From: Spirochaetia bacterium
GTDB lineage: Bacteria; Spirochaetota; Spirochaetia; JABMQR01
Direction: 5' to 3'
Assembly: GCA_016784705.1 (NCBI GenBank)
Contig: JADHUD010000116.1
Span: 1-7,472 of the forward strand
Length of the DNA: 7,472 nt
Within the stretch, counting starts at the first letter, position 1. Each line of letters starts with the position of its first letter. Below the pieces are notes generated by a model, which saw nothing but the letters and a program-made list of their open reading frames with translations, did not search any database and was not told the DNA's origin. Both the position numbers and the translations under genes were made by a program. This document shows, piece by piece, positions 1-5,685 of this stretch.

Positions 1-1
1 C

Positions 2-76
2 AGAAAGATCCTGGGTGGTTTAACAGCCAATCTCCTAATTCAGAAGGAAATCGGAAAAGATTTTGTCTTTTCCTAA
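2..76 (+). CDS. possible 3' end of an upstream gene (partial)
   Basis: Frame 2 is open from the left edge to a TAA at 74-76. It reads as 24 residues ending LLIQKEIGKDFVFS, a mix of hydrophobic and charged residues that looks like an ordinary protein C-terminus. The fragment is too short to assign to a family. Frame 1 is also open from the edge, to a TAA at 145-147, but its composition is less protein-like, so I prefer frame 2 without being sure. If real, this gene runs in the same direction as the mannosidase and ends 276 bp before it. An 8-bp inverted repeat (GGAAAAGA at 53-60, TCTTTTCC at 66-73) lies across its end. It has no following T-run, so it is not a convincing terminator. Confidence 0.3.
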   Translation, partial: RKILGGLTANLLIQKEIGKDFVFS

Positions 77-190
77 GTAATTTCTTGATACCAGTGATTT
101 GTTCAACTAAAAAGCGACATTTTACTTTACAGGAAGCGAATAAATAAAAAAATATTTTACACAGTGAAATATCTAAAAATTAATTAACTA

Positions 191-228
191 TATACATAAA
201 AATAAAATAGCTCCTTTTTATTTGTATA
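191..228. repeat. imperfect AT-rich inverted repeat in the mannosidase leader
   Basis: AAATAAAA (200-207) pairs with TTTTATTT (216-223). Outside a 4-nt bulge, TATAC (191-195) pairs with GTATA (224-228). The loop is TAGCTCCT. It lies about 55 bp upstream of the predicted -35 box, where an operator or activator site could be, but in sequence this AT-rich such a repeat may arise by chance. Apart from this, the promoter and the ribosome binding site, I see nothing in 77-352: no ORF of note and no RNA gene. Confidence 0.3.
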
Positions 229-283
229 GTCAAACAGAAATATGGAAAAATTCAGTTATGGTAGGAATATTTTGATCTTTTTG

Positions 284-311
284 TTGACTGATTATTAGTA
301 TGCTGTAATAA
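284..311 (+). promoter_or_regulatory. predicted sigma70-type promoter for the mannosidase
   Basis: TTGACT (284-289) matches five of six bases of the -35 consensus. It is followed after 16 nt by TAATAA (306-311); shifting one base gives AATAAT with the standard 17-nt spacing. Transcription would begin near 318-320, leaving a leader of about 35 nt. This is the best promoter-like pair in 77-352. It suggests the mannosidase is transcribed separately from whatever ends at 76. Confidence 0.5.
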
Positions 312-339
312 TTAGGATGGTTCATTTTGTATTCTAATT

Positions 340-344
340 AGGAG
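340..344 (+). promoter_or_regulatory. ribosome binding site of the mannosidase
   Basis: AGGAG lies 8 nt before the ATG at 353. This supports that start, which also gives the N-terminus expected of the family (MKIVDLAGSWRL, the start of the sugar-binding domain). Confidence 0.75.
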
Positions 345-678
345 ATTTTGATATGAAAATAGTTGATCTTGCCGGCTCTTGGCGTCTGCTGCAGAGGGAA
401 AAAGATATTGATGTACCCATTACGATACCAGGGGATATCTATTCAGCATTGTTAGAAGCCGGAATAATAGACGATCCCTATTACAGTACGAATGAACTGG
501 ATCAACTTTGGATAGGCCGGTGCAGCTGGGAACTGACCTGTACATTTTCTCTTACCGATTCTGAACTGTCGGATTACCTCTATGTCCATGCCGATTCAAT
601 TGATACGATAGCATCTCTCTACATAAATAATGAACTCATAGGTGAAAGCAGTAATATGTTTGTTAGAAAGCGTATTCT

Positions 679-706
679 GTTGGGGAAAGTTGGGAAAGTT
701 GGGAAT
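679..706 (+). repeat. short 9-bp tandem repeat inside the mannosidase
   Basis: GTTGGGAAA occurs at 689-697, a variant GTTGGGAAT at 698-706, and a copy with one extra G (GTTGGGGAAA) at 679-688. In the protein this gives GKVGKVGN, about residues 111-118, in the first domain before AGENTLRIV. The segment looks longer than in typical relatives, as expected from slippage. The frame is kept. Confidence 0.6.
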
Positions 707-1723
707 GCTGTTAGAGCAGGGGAGAATACACTGCGGATAGTATTGGAGGCACCGGAGACTGCAGCAATAGCGAGAGCTGAAGAAGTATCTCATTATTATC
801 CATTTTCCGAATATCCGGTAACATCGCCGCATAGAAATTTAATCAGAAAAGTGCAGTGTCACGGTGGTTGGGATTGGGGCCCCTGTATTATGACAAGCGG
901 TCTGTACGGAGATATGTATATAGGAAATGCGGCTCCCTTCAGAATCGACTATGTAACGACCAGATCAGTACAGATTCCCGGGAGCCGGGATTGGGAAGTT
1001 GAAATTTCCTGTGAAATCTATACTCCAGAAAAAGGATTGATGAAAATAGCGTATGAGCTTGATGATATTCAATGTTCCCAAACGGTTGAAATGGATGCCG
1101 GTACTGAAATCATTACTGCAAAAGTAGTTAAAACTGATCCGGAACTCTGGTGGCCGTCCGGGTACGGCAGCCGGCCGTTGTACAGTCTCAAGGTAACCGT
1201 TCCGGGAGATTCAATACAGAAACGTATCGGGTTCAGGAAAATCGAAACAATATCTGAGAAAGATGATAGCGGATTGAGTATGTTTTTCCGGGTAAACGGC
1301 CGGGATGTTTTCTGTAAAGGTGCAAACTGGATTCCTGTCGATGCACTTCCTTCACGGCATACTGAGGAAGCCTATCGAAGACTTCTGGAGGATGCTGCTG
1401 CCGTTCACATGAATATGATCCGGGTCTGGGGAGGCGGCCAGTATGAAAGCGATCTTTTTTATGACATTTGTGATGAACTGGGAATACTGGTCTGGCAGGA
1501 TTTTATGTTCTCCTGTTCAACCTATCCGGCAGAGCGGGAATTTCTCTCCAGTGTGGAGGCTGAAACGGTTCACCAGGTTAAGCGTCTTAAAGATCATCCA
1601 TCTATAGCAATCTGGTGCGGTAATAATGAGTGCCTTGGTGCGCTTACCTGGTACAAGGAGACAATAAAAGAGCGGGATGTGTACCTTGTTGATTATGACC
1701 GGCTCTATAACGGAACTATCGGA

Positions 1724-1726
1724 TAA
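1724..1726 (+). other. premature in-frame TAA stop of the mannosidase
   Basis: The codons run ACT ATC GGA TAA TTT GTT AAG GAA CTG GAT, that is TIG-stop-FVKELD. A single base change from AAA, GAA or CAA would create it, and this position is a variable, usually polar one in the family as I recall it. The nearest possible restart is the ATG at 1829, preceded only by a weak AAAGGCGAT. It would give a 338-residue fragment with the nucleophile but without the acid/base. TAA also ends the TPM gene at 3686-3688, so the organism uses TAA as a normal stop and a reassigned code is not indicated. Confidence 0.9.
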
Positions 1727-2927
1727 TTTGTTAAGGAACTGGATCCCGACCGTCAATGGTGGCCATCATCACCTTCAGCAGGACCTGATGATTTTTCTGA
1801 CTGCTGGCATGATGATACGAAAGGCGATATGCACTACTGGAGCGTCTGGCACGAAGGTAAACCCTTTGAAGCCTATCGGGAAGTGGTTCCAAGATTCTGT
1901 TCCGAATTTGGATTTCAATCCTTTCCCTCTGCAGCAGAAGCCGCAGCATTTCTGCCTGAAGACCAGATGAATGTAAGTTCGCCGGTTATGCATCATCATC
2001 AAAGAAACGATCGTGGAAACGCGATAATTATATCAACATTAACACGATATTTCCGATTCCCCTCGAGTTTTGCAGATTTTATGTACTTGAGTCAGGTACA
2101 GCAGGCGTATGCTATAAAAACGGCGGTAACTTTTTGGCGATCAAGAAGACCTGTCTGTATGGGAGCTCTCTACTGGCAGCTTAATGATGTCTGGCCTGTT
2201 GCCAGTTGGTCCTCGATAGAGTATTCGGGCCGATGGAAGCTGCTGCATTATGAAGCAGCAAGGTTTTTTGCGCCGGTTATGCTTTCGGCTTATGGTAAAG
2301 GGGATGGAACTGTTGAAGTGTCAGGGGTAAATGACACCTCAGTTGATGTGAAAGGATACGTATCAGCTGTCTGGATGGGTTTTGATGGAGTTGAGCTTGC
2401 CGAAGAGTCTTTTGAAGCGGTTATTAAACAGGACTCAGCAGTAATCCTTAAAGAATTGTCCAAACCCGAGGGCATAGATGCATCCTCTGCATTTCTTTCT
2501 CTATCACTCAAAGCTATCGATGGGATACTTTACACTACTGAACTCTTTTTGGATTTTCCCGGCCGTTGTGAATTAAAGCATGCAGCCGTAACACTCGATG
2601 CTGAAGGATGGGAAAAGGGTGATGACGGGATTGTATTCTATACTTTTCGGCTTTCAACAGATGTACCTGCTTTCTATCTGGATCTGCAGACAGACACCGC
2701 TGGCAGGTTTGAAGATAAGGGATTTCACCTGATGCCGGGAAAACCCCGGGCAGTACGGTTTTTTCCCGACAAATCTGTTGATTTGGACATTGATAAGGCG
2801 TCAGCTGTTGCAGTTACGGTGAGGCATCTGCGGGAAACCTATTGAGAGATCTTATAGATTGAAGCAACTTAAAGTTATAAAGCAATATATTGTTCTTTCA
2901 GAATTAATAAGAGCTTACCCGATTGCC

Positions 2928-3089
2928 AGTGCTTTGTACAACTTAAATCTTAGGATTCTTACTTGTACGCGGTAGGTATCTGCTGCGTCAGAATACCTCA
3001 CCCTAGCCCGCTAGGGCATCGTATTCTTTCTTGCATGTACCCACCGGGTACTGCATAAGAACCTGTAAGTTTAAGCTGTACTAAGCACT
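2928..3089. repeat. 162-bp imperfect palindrome between convergent genes
   Basis: The left half and the reverse complement of the right half align throughout with only 1-base offsets. Matching blocks are AGTGCTT (2928) with AAGCACT (3083), GTACA, CTTAAA, TTCTTA, GTACnCGGTnGGTA, GAATAC (2991) with GTATTC (3021), and a central stem CCCTAGC (3001-3007) with GCTAGGG (3010-3016). The ends and the central stem share the same midpoint (3008/3009). A smaller nested hairpin, GTACCC-ACC-GGGTAC, lies at 3037-3051. The right end overlaps the lemA stop codon (3088-3090) and the left end starts 83 bp after the mannosidase stop. It could be a non-autonomous, MITE-like element or a long hairpin serving as a two-way terminator, although no T-run follows the central stem. 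I see no ORF inside it. Confidence 0.7.
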
Positions 3090-3666
3090 AGAATTCCACC
3101 TTTGGGTTCTCTCTTGCGGCAGTATCTATTTCGAAGTAATCCTGTTTCACTAATCCCAGGTTTCCTGCGACCATATTTGCCGGGAACATCAGGATTGCCC
3201 GGTTGAAACTTTGTACCACATCATTGTAGCGTTTTCTTGCAACAGCCAAACGATTCTCTGTACCTGCAAGCTCATCCTGCAATCTGATGAAGTTTTCGTT
3301 TGATTTCAGTTCAGGATAGTTCTCCACTACTACAAGCAGTCTTGAAAGAGCTGACTCCATCCCATTGGAAGCCTCTGCAGTCTCTGCTACACTGCCTGCT
3401 CCTGCAAGTTTACTCCGTGCTTCTGCTATCTGAACAAAAATGCTCTCTTCCTGGGCTGCGTATCCTTTGACAGTCTCAACCAGATTCGGGATAAGGTCAT
3501 ACCTGCGTTGAAGCTGGTTCTCAACTTCAGCCCAAGAACCCTCAATTACCTGCTCCTGTGAAACTAACCGGTTTCTCGTTGATATATACCAGAATCCGCC
3601 GAAAACAATCAGCAGAACAATTATTACTAAAACTACTAAAATAGGTGAAAATTTTTTTCCCGCCAT
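3088..3666 (-). CDS. lemA: LemA family membrane protein
   Basis: The protein has 192 residues, a normal length for the family. After MAGKKFSP comes one membrane helix (about residues 8-27). The soluble helical LemA domain follows, with the family signatures EVENQLQRRYDLIPNLVETVKGYA, ENYPELKSNENFIRLQDELAGTEN, ARKRYNDVVQSFN and the closing NPKVEF. LemA proteins are anchored by this helix and form a helical bundle; their biochemical role is not settled. The start at 3666 is preferred because it begins directly before the helix and has AGGAG 11 nt upstream. The frame stays open up to 3810, but those 48 extra codons overlap the glycine-rich end of the TPM gene and give poly-alanine. The gene begins 19 nt after the TPM stop and is the last gene of the operon. 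Its stop codon lies within the edge of the 162-bp palindrome, yet the C-terminus is intact. Confidence 0.95.
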   Translation of the reverse strand: MAGKKFSPILVVLVIIVLLIVFGGFWYISTRNRLVSQEQVIEGSWAEVENQLQRRYDLIPNLVETVKGYAAQEESIFVQIAEARSKLAGAGSVAETAEASNGMESALSRLLVVVENYPELKSNENFIRLQDELAGTENRLAVARKRYNDVVQSFNRAILMFPANMVAGNLGLVKQDYFEIDTAARENPKVEF

Positions 3667-3685
3667 ACCTCTCAAATCTCCTTTT

Positions 3686-4489
3686 TTAAAATGATCGTGA
3701 GCCGCCGCCGCCGCCGAATCCGCCGCCGCCGAATCCGCCAAATCCTCCACTTCCGAAGCCGCCGCCGCGTCCGGATGATCCAAAACCGCCGCTGCGGTAA
3801 CCCCGTCCACTTATCTGTCCCAGCAGAAACAGATGAAAGAATCTGCGCCTGCCGCCCAGCAGGAAGACTAATATACCTATGACAAGGATAATTATGCCAA
3901 ATGTGTCTGTTTCGGAATCATCCTTCACTGCATACGTATCCAGATTCACATTCTTAAGCTCAAAATCACGCCTCTTTGCCAGGGTTGCAGCAATCGCACG
4001 GCTTCCTTTGAGTAATCCGCTTGAGAAATTCCCTTCACGGAAATCCGGAAGTACATAGGTGTCAAGAATACTTCCGGTTAATCCATCAGTTAGATCTCCC
4101 TCAAGACCGTAACCGACCTCAATGCGGACCTTTCTATCCTCAACGGCAAGAAGCAGAATAACCCCGGTATCAGAATCTTTATTACCGACTCCCCATGCCT
4201 CCGCTAACCCGATACTGTAACTTTCAATCGGCATTCCTTCAAGAGATGCAATTGTTACAATAGCCAGCTCAATATCGCCGCTTTGCCTGAGAGCAGCCGC
4301 AGCCTGCTCCATAAGTGCTTTGTCTGCTGAGGATATAACACTGGCAAAATCATTTACATACCCCTTTGGAGATGGGTACTCAGCAGCAAAAAGCGATGCA
4401 GGCAACATAAAAAGTAGAATGAAAACTGCTGCTGCAGCACCGATTCCGGTGATGCTTTTTCTGTTCTGCTGAAAATTATTCAGAATCAT
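3686..4489 (-). CDS. TPM-domain (YgcG-like) secreted membrane-anchored protein
   Basis: The protein has 267 residues. A signal peptide (residues 1 to about 35, basic start, hydrophobic 13-35, cleavage near LFA-AE) leads into a TPM domain (about 38-172). Family motifs are KGYVNDFASVIS, ELAIVTIASLEGMPIESYSIGLAEAWGVGN, TGVILLLAVEDRKVRIEVGYGLEGDLTDG and LPDFREGNFSSGLLKG. A second membrane helix (about 196-212) follows, then a basic RRR and a glycine-rich tail (224-267) ending GGGGGSRSF. The TPM domain should therefore lie outside the cytoplasmic membrane. Plant TPM proteins act in photosystem II repair and have phosphatase activity; the role of the bacterial proteins is unclear. The start codon overlaps the end of the upstream gene by 14 nt and has only a weak Shine-Dalgarno, so translation is probably coupled. 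A TPM-LemA pairing is common in bacteria and suggests joint action at the membrane. Confidence 0.93.
   Translation of the reverse strand: MILNNFQQNRKSITGIGAAAAVFILLFMLPASLFAAEYPSPKGYVNDFASVISSADKALMEQAAAALRQSGDIELAIVTIASLEGMPIESYSIGLAEAWGVGNKDSDTGVILLLAVEDRKVRIEVGYGLEGDLTDGLTGSILDTYVLPDFREGNFSSGLLKGSRAIAATLAKRRDFELKNVNLDTYAVKDDSETDTFGIIILVIGILVFLLGGRRRFFHLFLLGQISGRGYRSGGFGSSGRGGGFGSGGFGGFGGGGFGGGGGSRSF
3701..3770 (-). repeat. GGC-rich triplet repeat encoding the glycine tail of the TPM protein
   Basis: On the + strand, (GCC)5 at 3701-3715 runs into a perfect 15-bp tandem duplication, GCCGCCGCCGAATCC at 3707-3721 and 3722-3736. Degenerate copies continue to about 3770. Read on the minus strand it codes for GGFGG units, the usual tail of this family. 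Such a tract can slip in multiples of 3 or 15 bp without changing frame. In a neighbouring frame the same tract reads as alanine runs, which explains the false N-terminal extension of lemA. Confidence 0.8.
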
Positions 4490-5285
4490 AACTATCTACC
4501 ACATCGAGAATTGAGAGATATTGTGACTGCAGATCAATTACCAATTTTTCAATCTGCAGAGATTTATTATCCAAACCGATAGTACGAAGTTCGAGAAGTT
4601 TGATAAAAGGTTCCTCATCTATTGTAAATCTGGAGGCCAGCTTTTGCACAAGATTGTCCACCGAGTTTGCTTCCTCTGATCCCTCAGCCGCTCCTTCAGC
4701 AGCCCCATCAGCACTACCAGAATTCCTCTTTTCAGCATCTGTCAGGCTGATTAATGCTCTAAATAATGAAAGCTGCGATCCAGCCCAATCAGACAGGTTT
4801 CTTTTCAGCAGTCTGTTATCACCGGACGAACCCAGAATTATCTGTCTGAGTGTCTGGACGCTGCCTCGGAGCATTGACTCAACTTGGTGCCGCAAATTTT
4901 TATTGGCAATTTCCATCTCTATGAACAGGTCATCACCCTGAATAATGAGCATGGTGTTTTTCAGTTCCAGATATTCAACAGGAAAAATATCTGAGGAGGT
5001 GAGCAGCTCCTTTTTTGAAAGAAGATGAGGCGTGATTCTGTATTTTGTCAGGGTTTTCCGGGCATTTTTTCCCAGATCAAACAAATGGGCCGGGTCTGCT
5101 TTGTCAACAATAATCAAGATATTAATATCAGATACGCCCTGAACCCATCCGCCCGCAGCAGCACTGCCGTATAAAGCTGTCATTACCAATGAATCGCCAT
5201 ATACCTCTCTAAGAATTGGCATAAAAGCATCAATTGCTTTTGTTACATATGCATCTACTTCAACTTCCACTTCACCATTTCCCAT
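4476..5285 (-). CDS. nucleotidyltransferase-fold protein, probably degenerate
   Basis: The protein has 269 residues, with no signal peptide or membrane helix, so it is cytoplasmic. After an acidic start comes the pol-beta-type nucleotidyltransferase signature ALYGSAAAGGWVQGVSDINILIIVD (residues 37-61), with GS at 40-41 and Asp53. The second metal-binding Asp is replaced by Asn55, and I find no clear third Asp in the expected strand (ITPHLLS, 84-90). Catalysis is therefore doubtful. The rest (about 102-266) is mostly helical, with FPVEYLELKN and LRHQVESMLRGSVQTLRQII, and is broken by a low-complexity linker of Ala, Gly and Glu at about 189-207. The ATG at 5285 has AGGAG 6 nt upstream. The gene is first in an operon with the TPM gene (14-nt overlap) and lemA. 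From memory, proteins with SDIN in place of SDxD occur as a family, some beside TPM and LemA; I cannot verify this here. The substrate or ligand is unknown. Confidence 0.85.
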   Translation of the reverse strand: MGNGEVEVEVDAYVTKAIDAFMPILREVYGDSLVMTALYGSAAAGGWVQGVSDINILIIVDKADPAHLFDLGKNARKTLTKYRITPHLLSKKELLTSSDIFPVEYLELKNTMLIIQGDDLFIEMEIANKNLRHQVESMLRGSVQTLRQIILGSSGDNRLLKRNLSDWAGSQLSLFRALISLTDAEKRNSGSADGAAEGAAEGSEEANSVDNLVQKLASRFTIDEEPFIKLLELRTIGLDNKSLQIEKLVIDLQSQYLSILDVVDSYDSE

Positions 5286-5291
5286 CTATGA

Positions 5292-5296
5292 CTCCT
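5292..5296 (-). promoter_or_regulatory. ribosome binding site of the nucleotidyltransferase-like gene
   Basis: Read on the minus strand, AGGAG (within AGAGAGGAGT) lies 6 nt before the ATG at 5285. It is the strongest site in the operon and fixes the start. Confidence 0.75.
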
Positions 5297-5316
5297 CTCT
5301 ATTCTAATGATACTTG

Positions 5317-5355
5317 AGCCAATTTCAAAATGCTTCGCATTTTTGGAAATTGGCT
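5317..5355. repeat. hairpin 1, in the operon leader
   Basis: GCCAATTTC-AAAATGC (5318-5333) pairs with GCATTTT-TG-GAAATTGGC (5337-5354) around a TTC loop. There is one 2-nt bulge, and an outer A-T pair extends the stem. On the minus strand it would form in the mRNA leader, about 32 nt before the ATG of the nucleotidyltransferase-like gene. On the + strand the stem is followed by TTTT, but no + strand gene ends here, so a terminator role is not supported. Confidence 0.65.
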
Positions 5356-5358
5356 TTT

Positions 5359-5421
5359 GAAGTTTGCTATATATTCAAATAAATAATTATTATATAATTA
5401 TTTATTTGAAATACAAACTTC
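5359..5421. repeat. hairpin 2, large AT-rich palindrome containing the promoter
   Basis: A perfect 17-bp inverted repeat (5374-5390 with 5394-5410, 3-nt loop) is flanked by a second matching pair, GAAGTTTG (5359-5366) with CAAACTTC (5414-5421). A small internal loop separates the two stems. The perfect inner stem is far longer than chance would give, even in AT-rich DNA. The palindrome contains the -10 box of the predicted minus-strand promoter at its centre. Confidence 0.75.
5389..5416 (-). promoter_or_regulatory. predicted promoter of the NTase-TPM-lemA operon
   Basis: On the minus strand a perfect -10 box TATAAT (5394 down to 5389) lies 16 nt after TTGTAT (5416 down to 5411), a half-match to the -35 consensus. 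Transcription would start near 5382, giving a leader of roughly 97 nt that includes hairpin 1. Because the -10 lies at the centre of a perfect palindrome, a TATAAT also occurs on the + strand (5393-5398), but without a -35 partner. In such AT-rich DNA a chance match is possible. Confidence 0.45.
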
Positions 5422-5434
5422 TGACCAAATCGTC

Positions 5435-5466
5435 GAAATTTCAAAATAAAATCATTTTGAAATTTC
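5435..5466. repeat. hairpin 3, perfect 13-bp inverted repeat
   Basis: GAAATTTCAAAAT (5435-5447) pairs perfectly with ATTTTGAAATTTC (5454-5466) around a 6-nt loop. Its arms contain AATTTCAAAAT, the same 11 bases as in the left arm of hairpin 1 (5321-5331), so the two hairpins may share an origin or pair with each other. Confidence 0.7.
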
Positions 5467-5587
5467 CTCACCTGTATATTTTTCAGAGGTGTTTTTATCA
5501 TGCAAAATTACCTCGAACCGCTGTTCATCTTAATAATAATGAGATTTGCGGAGGAAGTACAGTATATTTTTATCCATGACGTCCATG

Positions 5588-5627
5588 GCGATCATAGACA
5601 ATACTAGGCGTCCATAGACGATACTAG
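5588..5627. repeat. 20-bp tandem repeat, two copies plus fragments
   Basis: Two adjacent 20-bp units (5588-5607 and 5608-5627) share CATAGAC-ATACTAG and differ at 4 of 20 positions. A further GACGTCCATGGCG-like piece precedes them (from about 5579) and ACGATTT follows. The array sits between the transglutaminase stop and the hairpin cluster. It has no coding sense that I can see. The rest of 5467-5685 holds only a weak CACCT/AGGTG stem followed by TTTTT (5469-5496). Confidence 0.55.
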
Positions 5628-5685
5628 ACGATTTGACAGATTAGGCGCTCCTGACTGGTAAGCGGATTTTACGGCTGATTGCATA

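Larger units (their letters stand above)
353..2845 (+). pseudogene. GH2 beta-mannosidase, interrupted by one in-frame stop
   Basis: The frame encodes a cytoplasmic-type beta-mannosidase (no signal peptide) that hydrolyses terminal beta-D-mannose from beta-mannosides and manno-oligosaccharides. It spans 831 codons, near the usual 820-850 for bacterial members. Visible landmarks, in codon numbers: the CHGGWDWGPC motif of the sugar-binding domain (169-178); LWWPSGYG (265-272); the start of the TIM barrel (KGANWIPVD, 322-330); VWGGGQYE (358-365); the acid/base in WCGNNE (Glu426); the nucleophile in PRFCSEFG (Glu518); and LYWQLNDVWPVASWSS in the late barrel. A C-terminal beta domain follows. Codon 458 is TAA (1724-1726). 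The 34 codons between it and the next ATG (1829) are family-typical (LDPDR, WPSSPS, DDFSD, WHDD), so nothing is missing and there is no frameshift. Translation as written gives 457 residues without the nucleophile. A nonsense mutation or a sequencing error is likeliest; suppression of TAA is possible but unsupported. Confidence 0.93.

Noticed and set aside
1724..1726. Selenocysteine or pyrrolysine recoding of the interrupted codon
   Set aside because: Those use TGA and TAG respectively; this codon is TAA, which also ends a normal gene in the window.
1677..1970. Overlapping + strand ORF of 97 codons across the premature stop
   Set aside because: It is in another frame of the mannosidase, and the mannosidase frame is clearly the conserved one here. 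There is no frameshift to explain.
1829..2845. A separate gene for a 338-residue glycosidase fragment
   Set aside because: It is in the same frame as the upstream part, the codons before its ATG are also family-typical, and its ribosome site is weak. It is the C-terminal part of the interrupted mannosidase.
2928..3089. Integron attC site
   Set aside because: The size and imperfect symmetry are reminiscent, but I find no GTTRRRY/RYYYAAC core sites at the ends and no integrase or cassette array in the window.
2928..3089. tRNA or other known structured RNA in the convergent gap
   Set aside because: No cloverleaf, T-loop GTTCRA motif or CCA end could be placed; the whole signal is explained by the long palindrome.
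3667..3810. N-terminal extension of LemA from an ATG at 3810
   Set aside because: The extra 48 residues are poly-alanine from out-of-frame GGC repeats inside the TPM gene, and a family-typical start with a ribosome site lies at 3666.
5374..5506. Possible 44-residue minus-strand ORF starting near 5504
   Set aside because: No ribosome binding site; the sequence is made of the hairpin arms and shows no recognisable pattern.
5364..5579. Possible 71-residue + strand protein in the intergenic gap
   Set aside because: It is built from the AT-rich palindromes, has low-complexity Ile, Tyr, Asn and Lys composition, and lacks a ribosome binding site.
5588..5627. CRISPR array
   Set aside because: The units are directly adjacent with no spacers, too few, and no cas gene is present.
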